Assembly (NCBI GenBank): GCA_002422605.1
Contig: DISW01000001.1
Coordinates: 191,114-255,113 of the forward strand
From: Bacteriovoracaceae bacterium UBA6200
Lineage (GTDB): Bacteria; Bdellovibrionota; Bacteriovoracia; Bacteriovoracales; Bacteriovoracaceae
Direction: 5' to 3'
DNA length: 64,000 nucleotides
How positions within the stretch are numbered: the first letter of the stretch is position 1; every line of letters begins with the position of its first letter. Shown here one piece after another: positions 1 to 8,609 of this stretch. A program made the translations under genes and the position numbers. The notes beneath the pieces were generated by a model that did no database searches, was not told where the DNA came from, and saw only the letters and a list, made by a program, of their open reading frames with translations.

Positions 1-582
1 ATTTGCATTATAAAGGCAATCACAGACATTTTGCTCCATTCCAAATAACTGCTCATGTGACAAATCTAATTTATCAATAGCAGATGGTTTTTTAGCAAAG
101 CATTTATCCACTTCACCTGCAATGTCTGTGAAGGCCTGAAATTGATTATATTTGGGAAGGCAGTCGTTAATCGATGTGTCTGAAAGGAAGTCATCCGTGT
201 ATGCAATCTTGCCGTTTTTTAAATACTCAGCAAGAGAATATGGATTTTTCTTCCGTTGCTCCATTTTACCAGTGCGCGCATTATATTTAAGTCCATTAAT
301 TTCTATCGCGTAATTTAATTCTCCATTGGACAGAATATTGGCCTTCGCGTGTTCGAAATTTACTCCTGGTATTGTTGCTGCAGGGACATTTAATCCATAG
401 TGGTTTACGCTGATCTGATTATCAGGCTTAAAGGCCAGAGGCCTGATGCTTGAACCAATTTCATTAAGCACGTTCTGATCATCTTCAAGTGATGGTGCTA
501 CTTCTGGTTGGGCCCAGACGGATCCAAACATAAGGGGAAGCGCCATAATAAAAAACATTCTAGAAGCCGAAACTTTCACCAT
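1..582 (-). CDS. Secreted Cys-rich protein, partial (C-terminus beyond window)
   Basis: The reading frame is open on the minus strand from an ATG at 582 to the window edge, giving 194 codons. A hydrophobic signal peptide ends near residue 24 (…GSVWA, then QPEV). An AGGTGA Shine-Dalgarno lies 6 nt before the ATG. The visible part holds four cysteines, ending in a C-x-C motif in the context NVCDCLYN about 10 residues before the edge. The same arrangement (Cys, then Cys-Phe, then VCNCL) occurs in the large secreted protein encoded just upstream on the same strand, so the two look like tandem paralogues. I recognise no catalytic family, so the function is unknown; export to the periplasm or outside is an inference from the signal peptide. 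Confidence 0.8.
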   Translation of the reverse strand, partial: MVKVSASRMFFIMALPLMFGSVWAQPEVAPSLEDDQNVLNEIGSSIRPLAFKPDNQISVNHYGLNVPAATIPGVNFEHAKANILSNGELNYAIEINGLKYNARTGKMEQRKKNPYSLAEYLKNGKIAYTDDFLSDTSINDCLPKYNQFQAFTDIAGEVDKCFAKKPSAIDKLDLSHEQLFGMEQNVCDCLYNAN

Positions 583-719
583 AATATTCACCTACTTCAA
601 CAACCTTTTCGTCTATCTAAAGAAATTCTTGACTATTCTAGCGTCAAACACTTGAAATTTTTAATGGGCTTAATAATACAAAGACTTAGTCAATGGAGGG
701 GTGCCAAGAGAATATGGCA

Positions 720-742
720 TTCGGGAGTATTCACCTCCCGAA
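720..742. other. Inverted repeat between the two Cys-rich genes
   Basis: TTCGGGAG (720-727) and CTCCCGAA (735-742) form a perfect 8-bp stem with a 7-nt loop, 17 nt after the stop of the large secreted gene. On the minus strand no U-tract follows, so it may be an mRNA processing or stability element rather than a clean terminator. Confidence 0.4.
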
Positions 743-758
743 GGCTTTAATTTAGAAA

Positions 759-3700
759 TTACTGAATTTTTAACTCAAGTTCCAGGGCCTGACGGGTGTA
801 GACCCTCTGAATAGGATTAACTTTATTCCCTTGCTGATCTTGGAGCTGGTAAACCAGCTTATTATCTTTTTTCTCTACTTTAACTTCAAACGGAGGATTT
901 TCTCCATTTTGAAGAACCAGGATGATTTGACCAGATTTTTCTAATTCGGCCAGTTGCTCTTTAGGGATACTTTTTTCTATTTGGCTTAAACTAAGAGCGC
1001 CAGGGTTTGACTGGAGTAAACGATATTGCTCATCCGAAACGGGAACAGTGATAGCATTAGGGGCCACCTGACCGCCCTTGCTTGCTGACTCAATGGTGAT
1101 TGAACCATCAGGAAAGCGGCGCAAATTAACCAGTTTAGCTTCTTCCCGTGCAACGGAATCCGCAGAGGCCCTCGCTCCGGAAGAGGAAGAAGATCTTTGA
1201 AGGGATGCTGCTCCACTATTACCAGCGCTAGTGTTCGTTTGATTTTCCTTGATACTTGCAGGTCCTCTCATGGTTTCATCAGAAAGAGTTCCATTGGCCA
1301 TAGCAGTAGTTGTAAAACCCGAATGGGATCTTACTCTTGCTTTCTCCATTGCTTCTTTATCCGTATTCTGCGCTAGGGCCGGCGCGACTGCTTTTGAAGC
1401 CTGTGCTATTTGTTGATTCGAGATAGCTGAATTTAAAAGTTTATACTGATCCTCTGTTAATTTTCTCTGCTGAGAAAGAAGAGTTTCGAGGGCCTCAATC
1501 TTAGCTTTCATTTGAGCTTCACTGGATACATCGTAGGTAGAAGAGCTCTCTTTGTTTTCATTTTTTAAGGCAGAAAGTTCACTACGCCACTGACTTAAAA
1601 TTTCTTCTTTTTGAACAGTTGAAAGATTATCTATTTTTGCTTCTGCTGTAGTTTGAGATAAGGTATTAAAATTGGAGTAAGTTGATACATCATCATAAGA
1701 GGATTCAAATGAGGTTGTATTCGGTCTGATATTATTCTCAGAAACGACGTTTGCCAGATTAGTAAACATACCCGTTTCTTCAAATTTTTGAGAATCATCG
1801 GCTATATCAAAGTTTGTTTCAGAGATTTCTCTTAACATATTCTCAAGGGATGAAGGATATTCTCCAGCATCTCCTGCCACGACAGAAGCATCCTGAATTG
1901 AAGTATCCTGAATTCCCATGTTCCAGCTATCGAAAGATTCTTGAGCGGCAACTGAAGCAATTTTTGTATCGCTTCCTCCTCTGGGAAATGAATAGCTGCT
2001 ACGATAAATCTCTCTTAATTTTGCAATATTATCAAAAGTTGCTTTTCCACAAGTTGGATCAGTACGTCTCGATTCACAATAACTTCTTTTAAAATCATTG
2101 AAGCTTTTACTACCCGAACCATCTTTAGCTGTTCGCAAAGTTTCACCACAAAATTCTTCATTAAATTTTTTCAACTCAGCATTCTGGTCATAATTTGGAT
2201 TAAAAAATTTCTTCGTTTCTTGTGCCAGTTTCTTGGCCCTGTGACGAACATCTTGGACACCGGCTTCAGCATTTTTCTTAGCAATTGCCAATGCCGAACA
2301 ATAGAGGCCGTAAGTATCAATACAACTTACCAGATCATAAGAATAGCCTTCTCCTACTCCGGTTCCCCGACGGTTATGACATTGCCCGGGATCGTACAGA
2401 GTTTTACTCAGCACAAATTTTTCAATTGCTTCTTGATTATAAGGAACAATTTCATCCGCAACTGAAAGAGGGTCCTCTTTAAATTTATCAATTTCATCAA
2501 ACATAAATCTCTGAGCTTGAGCATTAGTGAATAGACCGACCTTTCCATCCCTAAAGAAGTTTTCATTAAGTTTTTTGAAATCACGATAGTTTCTTATTGC
2601 TTCGTTTTTACAAGCGCTTGGTTTTTGACCACAATTTTTATCTTTAGGGCTTAATTGGGTTTGAAGGATCTTAAAGAGCTCACGTTTTTTGTCTTTAATG
2701 TATTTACTCGGTGTCGCTTTGAATTTCTTTTTAATGTCCTCACTATAGCCAAAAGCATTTATATACTCTTCATAATCATCTTTGGCGGCAAAGAAGTTCT
2801 TGATGAATGGGTTTCTATTCAAATACTTCATTCTCATTTCTAAGTTGGCAATACTTGCTTCGTTCTTGGTTTCATTCTTTGTCAGTTCAATTAATCTTTT
2901 TTCTAATGTGTCATAGTCCCAGTTTGATTCATCAAACTTTTCAGTGGCGAGTCCCAAATAGAACTCATTTTCCGAAGGAAATTGGTTCTTAGCAATAAAT
3001 TCTTTAGGCCCAACACATTGACCTGGTTGAAAATCAGGTTGAGAAATAAGTCCAAGATCTGGCGGTGTGATCTTAGTATCCCTTAGTGCCTGGTCTATCT
3101 TTTGTCCTAAATCAGCGTTGGCAACTTTTTTATCGTTTCCTGACGGGAGGAAGTAGTCTCCCAAATGCATATTTCGTCCAAGATGAGTCTGACTTCTGGA
3201 CTTGAGTTGAGTTGCCATTCCTGTAAATCTTTCTCTGGCAGGTCCATTATTAAAACTTTCTGTCACTGCACCACCACTATAGAAACTCACAAGCTCATTT
3301 ACATCAGCTTCAGATGAAGGTGTTTTGGCAGAGGAAGGGGCCCTGGAATCTCTAAAAAGAATATCCGCCTGGAAAAGCATACTGTCTCTTAAAGACTCTA
3401 TAGATCCCATCAAATTTTTGAGGTTTCCATTGATACTCTTCGAAATTTCCTGATTGGCCGCACGAAACTGTTCCTTATCACTTAAGTTCATTCTTTCGGC
3501 AATCTTGGGGTTTTTATCTGCTTTAAGACAATTACAAACATCTTCATCTTTTTCGAGTAACATTTTTTCAGTTATTTGATATGCAGAATTTTGTTTTTTA
3601 CTAAGTTTATGATCAAAGCAACGGCCAGTACCAAGGATATCTACCAAGTCGCCATACTTATCATCCTTTCTGCAAGAGAATGGATCCTCCACGTAGAAAT

Positions 3701-3872
3701 CAAAATCAATTGAAGTAACAGTCGGCACATAGGGAAGAATTGAACTTTCAATTGCCAGAATTTCCGCTTGAGCAGAATCTACAGGATTCGCCTTTGGATC
3801 GGTCTGGGCATAGGCCCCACCAATTCCTAAGAACGCCATTAAAAGATAATTCTCAAGTTTCATTTTTTTCAT
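759..3872 (-). CDS. Large secreted Cys-rich protein of unknown function
   Basis: About 1037 aa, with a signal peptide MKKMKLENYLL…GGAYA cleaved before QTDP. A GTG at 3893 would add 7 residues, but the ATG at 3872 is preceded by GGAAAGG and starts directly on the signal peptide, so I prefer it. The N-terminal ~600 residues carry about 15 cysteines in scattered pairs, including VCNCL near residue 120 and a QCHNRRGTG segment. The C-terminal ~400 residues have no cysteine, are Gln/Ser/Ala-rich with coiled-coil character, and end in a beta-rich, Val/Lys-rich tail. The following gene on the same strand, 176 bp away, looks like a shorter paralogue. No enzyme motif is recognised. Disulfide-bonded envelope or predation-related protein is speculation. 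Confidence 0.8.
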   Translation of the reverse strand: MKKMKLENYLLMAFLGIGGAYAQTDPKANPVDSAQAEILAIESSILPYVPTVTSIDFDFYVEDPFSCRKDDKYGDLVDILGTGRCFDHKLSKKQNSAYQITEKMLLEKDEDVCNCLKADKNPKIAERMNLSDKEQFRAANQEISKSINGNLKNLMGSIESLRDSMLFQADILFRDSRAPSSAKTPSSEADVNELVSFYSGGAVTESFNNGPARERFTGMATQLKSRSQTHLGRNMHLGDYFLPSGNDKKVANADLGQKIDQALRDTKITPPDLGLISQPDFQPGQCVGPKEFIAKNQFPSENEFYLGLATEKFDESNWDYDTLEKRLIELTKNETKNEASIANLEMRMKYLNRNPFIKNFFAAKDDYEEYINAFGYSEDIKKKFKATPSKYIKDKKRELFKILQTQLSPKDKNCGQKPSACKNEAIRNYRDFKKLNENFFRDGKVGLFTNAQAQRFMFDEIDKFKEDPLSVADEIVPYNQEAIEKFVLSKTLYDPGQCHNRRGTGVGEGYSYDLVSCIDTYGLYCSALAIAKKNAEAGVQDVRHRAKKLAQETKKFFNPNYDQNAELKKFNEEFCGETLRTAKDGSGSKSFNDFKRSYCESRRTDPTCGKATFDNIAKLREIYRSSYSFPRGGSDTKIASVAAQESFDSWNMGIQDTSIQDASVVAGDAGEYPSSLENMLREISETNFDIADDSQKFEETGMFTNLANVVSENNIRPNTTSFESSYDDVSTYSNFNTLSQTTAEAKIDNLSTVQKEEILSQWRSELSALKNENKESSSTYDVSSEAQMKAKIEALETLLSQQRKLTEDQYKLLNSAISNQQIAQASKAVAPALAQNTDKEAMEKARVRSHSGFTTTAMANGTLSDETMRGPASIKENQTNTSAGNSGAASLQRSSSSSGARASADSVAREEAKLVNLRRFPDGSITIESASKGGQVAPNAITVPVSDEQYRLLQSNPGALSLSQIEKSIPKEQLAELEKSGQIILVLQNGENPPFEVKVEKKDNKLVYQLQDQQGNKVNPIQRVYTRQALELELKIQ

Positions 3873-4026
3873 AGTTATGCCTTTCCAAAACACTTTATCG
3901 TCCTTATTTTGAAGGCTATTTATTGTTAGGAGCCGAAACTATTGTAACTTTTGGATTGGGCTCCAAAGTTCTTGTTTACACGTAACGCTCTTGCCTCAGA
4001 AAGATGGCAATTTTTGAAGTTTCTGC

Positions 4027-4032
4027 TATATC
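4027..4032 (+). promoter_or_regulatory. Extended -10 (TGC-TATATC) for leaderless mnmD
   Basis: TGCTATATC ends 7 nt before the ATG at 4040, so transcription would start at or next to the A of the start codon. No Shine-Dalgarno lies before the gene. Leaderless expression is inferred from spacing only. Confidence 0.45.
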
Positions 4033-4039
4033 TTAAGCT

Positions 4040-4801
4040 ATGACTAATTTGAACTCCTTACCTCCTGGGCACTCTTTAGTGGAGACTGCAGATGGCTCCT
4101 TCACTCTCTTTTCTGAATTTTTTCAAGAAGCTTGTCATTCAACTAACGGGGCCTATGATGAGACAGTTCTTCATTATGTTGAAGGCACGAAAATCCTGGA
4201 TAAGATCCATCTCTATGATCCTCTAGTCATTCTTGAAGTTGGTTTTGGTTTAGGAATTGGATTCCTTACTACTCTCAAAAAACTTCCATTACAACGTAAG
4301 TGGCATTTTATCTCAATGGAACTTGATAAGGCGTTGTTAGAATGGTTCAAAAATGAATATCAAAACCACGAGTTTCTTAAAGAGCTTGAATGGATCGATG
4401 AACATACACTTCAGGCCAGAAATGAATGGATCACGCTCACAATCCTTCAAGGTGATGCTCGAAACAGACTTCCTCAATATTTAATGAATAATCCAATCAA
4501 ATGGCACTCTATTTACCAGGACGCATTTTCTCCTAAAAAGAATCCTACGCTTTGGACTAAGGAGTGGTTCGAGCTTTTAAAAAATTATTCTCATCCAGAT
4601 GTGACGCTCTCGACTTATTCGGCAAGCACTGCCATTCGGAAATCTCTCCATGAAAGTGGTTGGGGTGTTCAGAAGGGAGAGAAGTTTGGCCCTAAAAGAA
4701 CCAGTACCAGGGCAGTCTTACAAAAAGAGACAGACCCTGATATCCTTTTACAAATGGAAAGATCACCCGCCCTATCACTAAGGGATGCCAAGGAAATCTG
4801 A
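4040..4801 (+). CDS. mnmD: tRNA (mnm5s2U34)-methyltransferase, MnmD type
   Basis: This is a 253-aa stand-alone version of the MnmC N-terminal methyltransferase domain (DUF752). That family methylates the 5-aminomethyl group at U34 of tRNAs using S-adenosylmethionine. The SAM loop LEVGFGLGIGFL sits at about residues 65-76. The family signature YQDAFSPKKNP (from about residue 159) has the Asp and Pro expected around the active site, followed by TLSTYSASTAIRKSL and the KFGPKRTSTRA tail motif. The MnmC FAD oxidase domain is absent, as in other MnmD proteins. The stop overlaps the next ATG in TGATG, so the two genes are translationally coupled. There is no Shine-Dalgarno; a -10-like element ends 7 nt upstream. 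Confidence 0.88.
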   Translation: MTNLNSLPPGHSLVETADGSFTLFSEFFQEACHSTNGAYDETVLHYVEGTKILDKIHLYDPLVILEVGFGLGIGFLTTLKKLPLQRKWHFISMELDKALLEWFKNEYQNHEFLKELEWIDEHTLQARNEWITLTILQGDARNRLPQYLMNNPIKWHSIYQDAFSPKKNPTLWTKEWFELLKNYSHPDVTLSTYSASTAIRKSLHESGWGVQKGEKFGPKRTSTRAVLQKETDPDILLQMERSPALSLRDAKEI

Positions 4802-5745
4802 TGAAAACAATCTGCTCTCTCTTACCTATTTCCTATCCTCTTATTCAGGCCGGCATGGTTTGGGTTTCCGGTGGAAAACTTGCAGCAGCGTCTGCTAATG
4901 CCGGCATTTTAGGAGTAGTCGGGGCAGGTTCTATGAAGCCAGAGCTTTTAGAAAAACATATTTCTAAAGCACTCAAGCTAACAAATCACCCGGAACGCCT
5001 GGCCGTCAATGTCCCTCTACTTTATACAAAATCAAAAGAACAGCTCGAAGTGGCATTACAACTTGGTATTAAAATATTCATCACCTCTGCTGGAAGTCCC
5101 AAAACTTACACTGATTGGCTTAAAGGACAAGATTCAAAAGTTATTCATGTGGTGTCTTCTCCTGAATTTGCGATCAAGAGTGAAGCCGCCGGATGTGACG
5201 CTGTTGTGGCCGAAGGATTTGAGGCCGGAGGACATAATGGTCGAGATGAGATAACAACCCTCTCGCTTATTCCTCAGGTCGTAGATGCTGTTAACATTCC
5301 AGTCATTGCTGCAGGAGGCATCGGAGACGGACGCGGTATTGCCGCAGTTATGTGTCTCGGAGCAAGCGGTGCTCAACTTGGTACACGTTTTGTAGCAACA
5401 GTGGAATCGAGTGCTCATGACAATTTTAAGCAGGCCATACTGAGTTCTCATTCGGGAAGCACAATGCTTTCCATGAAAAAATATGTTCCTGTTCGTCTTT
5501 TAAAAAACAAATTCTACGAAGAAGTCAAAGCCCTTGAGGACCGTGGCGCTACTAAAGAAGAACTGGAAAAGCTACTAGGGCATGGTCGGGCACGATTGGG
5601 AATGCTTGAAGGAAATCTAGAAGAAGGTGAGCTTGAAGTTGGTCAAATCGCTTCGTTGATCCATGATATACCTACAGTTGAAAATCTTGTCCAAAGACTC
5701 ATCCAAGAGCAGCGTATGAGTCTTCCTGTTGGGTGTTTCTTTTAA
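4801..5745 (+). CDS. Nitronate monooxygenase / FabK-like flavoprotein
   Basis: This 314-aa protein belongs to the FMN-binding TIM-barrel family of nitronate monooxygenases (2-nitropropane dioxygenase type), which also includes the enoyl-ACP reductase FabK. The diagnostic EGFEAGGHNG motif is at residues 138-147, with the conserved His at 145. The phosphate-binding IAAGGIGDGRG stretch near 170 and GTRF near 192 are also present. The N-terminal PLIQAGMVWVSGGKLAAA resembles the FabK/NMO start. Sequence alone does not decide between detoxifying nitronates and reducing enoyl-ACP. The gene overlaps mnmD by 1 nt. Its TAA interlocks with the stop of the convergent histidine kinase gene in TTAA (5742-5745). 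Confidence 0.85.
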   Translation: MKTICSLLPISYPLIQAGMVWVSGGKLAAASANAGILGVVGAGSMKPELLEKHISKALKLTNHPERLAVNVPLLYTKSKEQLEVALQLGIKIFITSAGSPKTYTDWLKGQDSKVIHVVSSPEFAIKSEAAGCDAVVAEGFEAGGHNGRDEITTLSLIPQVVDAVNIPVIAAGGIGDGRGIAAVMCLGASGAQLGTRFVATVESSAHDNFKQAILSSHSGSTMLSMKKYVPVRLLKNKFYEEVKALEDRGATKEELEKLLGHGRARLGMLEGNLEEGELEVGQIASLIHDIPTVENLVQRLIQEQRMSLPVGCFF

Positions 5746-7391
5746 GCCCCTGGCCAGGCCGTCATACGAGGGAACCTTACTCTGAAAGTCGTATGTTTAG
5801 TATCCTCTAAAAATACAAGAGTTCCGTTGTGAAGTTCGACTATCTTCTTTGATATGGATAGTCCAAGCCCTGTTCCTTGATCACTTTCTTTAGTCGTAAC
5901 AAAAGGATCCATAATTCTATCACTAATTTCAACATTCACACCTGGCCCACTGTCCGTCACGTAAATATCCAACCAATCAAAGCTTGGCTTATATTGGATC
6001 TCAATCCAGCGGGGACCTTCAGTTCCAATGACAGCATCAACCGCGTTACTTACAAGATTCATCATAACCTGACCCAATTGAATCTCATTACCGAACAAGG
6101 CGACATCGCTCTCTTGATTTATGACTTTCAAACTAATGTTATTGGCCCGAAATTTTGGCTTTGTAATATCCAAACAAGGTTCAAGGATCGAGAAGAAGCT
6201 AATATTAGTGAATGGTTCAATCTCAGCATCCTTAGAAAGCATCCGAAGTCCACGAGTGATTCGAGCGATCCTCTGAGAAGTATTAATGATTTTATCAGTG
6301 ACTTTAAGAACCGCTTGTCTATCAATAGGGTCGTCCTTAATTAAAACATTGATTAAACTTGCTGATCCTTCAATGACAGTTAGAGGATTATTAACCTCAT
6401 GAGCGATACCCGCAGAAACTTCCCCAACCGAGGCCAGTTTAGAGGCGTACATTGCTCGGGCCTCCTGTATTTTTAGATCATTTTTTACTTTGATGAGCTC
6501 ATTAATTGGTAAGACGACAGCAATAATCCCTGACTCAGGAGATTCAATTCTTTTCAAATTCACCATGTACCAGTCATCCACGCCAAGTTCGTTAAGATTT
6601 ATTTCGATTAATTCTTCTTTCTTATTCCCCACAAGAAACGTATGTAATGTTTTCGACAGAATAGATTCAGGGAATGCCTCACCGAGTACTTTTTGATTAA
6701 GATGATTTTTATAGTAACCATCTTTATAATTATTAACCATGATGTGTTTGCCTTCATTGTTAACCATGGTGACGATCCCTGGGATAGAATCAATGATTTC
6801 CTGAAGACCCTTCATTTCACGCATAACGTTTAGCATATCTTTGGACGTATCATTGAGATAGAGGTGCCATATTACTGCATGATAAAGCTGATAAAAAACA
6901 CTCCCCGCAAAGATCAAAAGGACTGAAAACATCGAATCAGGAATTCTAGTGGATAAAACATAGATAGGGATAACGGATAATAAGAAAATATAAAAATTAA
7001 CAAGTTTTAAAGAAGCTGAAAAAGTACTTACTCCACCGGATATAAGTGTAATGATGAGAACACCACACAAAAGTAATTCGATGCTTTGAGTTCCATAAAA
7101 ATCATTAATAAACCAAAAGAGGAGCCCCCATCCCAGACCATTCAGGATAGAGTAGATTGTGTACCACTTTAGAAGATTGTTTTTGAAAGAAGAAGTAATG
7201 ACGAAGTACCTAATCGACAGGGCCAAAGCGATTATGACCGGAGCAATGAAATGATACAAATCTGTTAAATACATTTCTTTAAAAACAAAGAATGTTGCAA
7301 TGAAGACAATTGTATAAGGAATGACCAAACGAATATTTCGTTTCTGGATAACTTCGAGAAGGGCTATATCGACTGAAAAATTGGCGGGCAT
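5742..7391 (-). CDS. Membrane sensor histidine kinase
   Basis: About 549 aa. Five or six hydrophobic segments fill the first ~180 residues, then a PAS-like region (IIDSIPGIVTMVNNEGKHI). A HisKA domain follows with the phosphoacceptor in AGIAHEVNNPLTVIEG (His about residue 331), then a HATPase domain with N-box QVMMNLVSNAVDAV, G1 VTDSGPGV and G2 GTGLGLSISKKI, so all catalytic motifs are intact. A TTG at 7418 would add 9 residues but lies inside the U-rich tail of the htpX terminator, so I start at the ATG at 7391. No response regulator is adjacent. The signal it senses is unknown. It converges on the flavoprotein gene, sharing a TTAA stop. Confidence 0.88.
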   Translation of the reverse strand: MPANFSVDIALLEVIQKRNIRLVIPYTIVFIATFFVFKEMYLTDLYHFIAPVIIALALSIRYFVITSSFKNNLLKWYTIYSILNGLGWGLLFWFINDFYGTQSIELLLCGVLIITLISGGVSTFSASLKLVNFYIFLLSVIPIYVLSTRIPDSMFSVLLIFAGSVFYQLYHAVIWHLYLNDTSKDMLNVMREMKGLQEIIDSIPGIVTMVNNEGKHIMVNNYKDGYYKNHLNQKVLGEAFPESILSKTLHTFLVGNKKEELIEINLNELGVDDWYMVNLKRIESPESGIIAVVLPINELIKVKNDLKIQEARAMYASKLASVGEVSAGIAHEVNNPLTVIEGSASLINVLIKDDPIDRQAVLKVTDKIINTSQRIARITRGLRMLSKDAEIEPFTNISFFSILEPCLDITKPKFRANNISLKVINQESDVALFGNEIQLGQVMMNLVSNAVDAVIGTEGPRWIEIQYKPSFDWLDIYVTDSGPGVNVEISDRIMDPFVTTKESDQGTGLGLSISKKIVELHNGTLVFLEDTKHTTFRVRFPRMTAWPGA

Positions 7392-7424
7392 GAAGATCTT
7401 ATCGGCAAATAAAAACAAAGAATT

Positions 7425-7447
7425 AAGGGAGGATTTACTCCCCCCTT
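7425..7447 (-). terminator. Rho-independent terminator of htpX
   Basis: On the minus strand AAGGGGGG pairs with CCTCCCTT (8 bp, one G-U) around a 7-nt loop, followed by AATTCTTTGTTTTTATTT. It begins 10 nt after the htpX stop and separates it from the kinase gene. Confidence 0.8.
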
Positions 7448-7457
7448 ATGACAATAA

Positions 7458-8348
7458 CTAATAAGAACGCTCAAGAGCTGCAATACGATCTTCCAAAGAA
7501 GGGTGAGTTGAAAGAAAATTCATAAACCCTTTCTTAGATGAAATCTTCATCGCTTTTAACGACTCTTGAGAATCATCAACGAAGTCTATCTTCTGCTGAA
7601 GACGCTTCAAGGCCGCAATCATCTTGTGGCGTCCAGCAAACTGGGCACCTCCTTTATCGGCGCGGAATTCACGGATACGTGAAACATAAGCGACAACAAA
7701 CATTCCAAGAAATGAAAAGGCTATTTCAAAAACCATAACAGTTAGATGGTAAACAAGTCCGGAAGTCACTGGTCTATCATCGTCACGATCACCACTTAAA
7801 AAATTCTGAAGGGCAAAAGCTGCGATACGTGCGAAGAACATAACAAAGGCGTTAACGACACCTTGAACTAAGGCCATCGTTACCATATCTCCATTGGCAA
7901 CGTGAGCAACCTCATGGGCAAGAACACCCTCAACCTCATCCGCATTCATTTGTTGAAGAAGGCCTGTAGACACGGCTACCAGGGCCTTATTTTTAGTAGG
8001 ACCAGTTGCAAAAGCATTAACTTCAGCAGATTGGTAAACACCAACTTCCGGCATTTTTTCAATTCCAGCTTGTTTTGAAATCTGATGAACTTTTCGAACG
8101 AGATCTCCATATGGACCACGCTCATCTACAATCTCGACGCCCATCATTCTCTTGGCCATGAATTTGGAAAGCAGAAGCGAGATGCCTGAACCTGCAAAGC
8201 CCCAAACCAAACAGAAAATCATAAGGGCCTGATAATCAATTCCAGAGGCTGTTAGATAGTGATTCACTCCTAGAACACTTAAAATAATACTGACTGATAC
8301 TAAAACAAGAACGTTAGTCAGCATAAAAAGGAAAATACGTTTAAACAT
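7458..8348 (-). CDS. htpX: HtpX-type M48 membrane zinc metalloprotease
   Basis: This 296-aa protein has the layout of HtpX: two N-terminal membrane segments (residues ~4-28 and ~40-62), the zinc motif HEVAHVANGD at 145-154, two more hydrophobic segments after it, and the REFRADKGGA segment carrying the third zinc ligand (Glu). HtpX degrades misfolded inner-membrane proteins together with FtsH and is often induced by heat or envelope stress. A GGAG Shine-Dalgarno precedes the ATG. It is transcribed alone, with its own terminator. The 261-bp gap upstream, shared with the divergent L,D-transpeptidase-like gene, must hold promoters for both, but I see no clear consensus. Confidence 0.95.
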   Translation of the reverse strand: MFKRIFLFMLTNVLVLVSVSIILSVLGVNHYLTASGIDYQALMIFCLVWGFAGSGISLLLSKFMAKRMMGVEIVDERGPYGDLVRKVHQISKQAGIEKMPEVGVYQSAEVNAFATGPTKNKALVAVSTGLLQQMNADEVEGVLAHEVAHVANGDMVTMALVQGVVNAFVMFFARIAAFALQNFLSGDRDDDRPVTSGLVYHLTVMVFEIAFSFLGMFVVAYVSRIREFRADKGGAQFAGRHKMIAALKRLQQKIDFVDDSQESLKAMKISSKKGFMNFLSTHPSLEDRIAALERSY

Positions 8349-8609
8349 AATAACTCCGTTAAAATTGCTCCAAAGGGGAACCCTCTTAAGTTAATACTTT
8401 TTAATATAACGTCAAGATCAAGGCTCCATGTCAACAAATAATTACCACAACTTAGAAGTTTCATTAAGAATTTCTGAGGAATTAGTTCAAAACGGATTAA
8501 TGCAGTTTTACTTGTCCAAGAGGTAGATCGTTTCTAACTTTCACTTGTCGGTTACTTTCATAAAAGTTACGATTTTGAGTCTCCGACTTATTTAAAAAGG
8601 AATTATAGC

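Noticed and set aside
508..750. 80-codon plus-strand frame
   Set aside because: It overlaps the start and signal peptide of the edge gene on the other strand, has no Shine-Dalgarno and low-complexity His/Lys content.
7389..7418. TTG start adding nine residues to the histidine kinase
   Set aside because: It lies in the U-rich tail of the htpX terminator; the ATG at 7391 is better placed.
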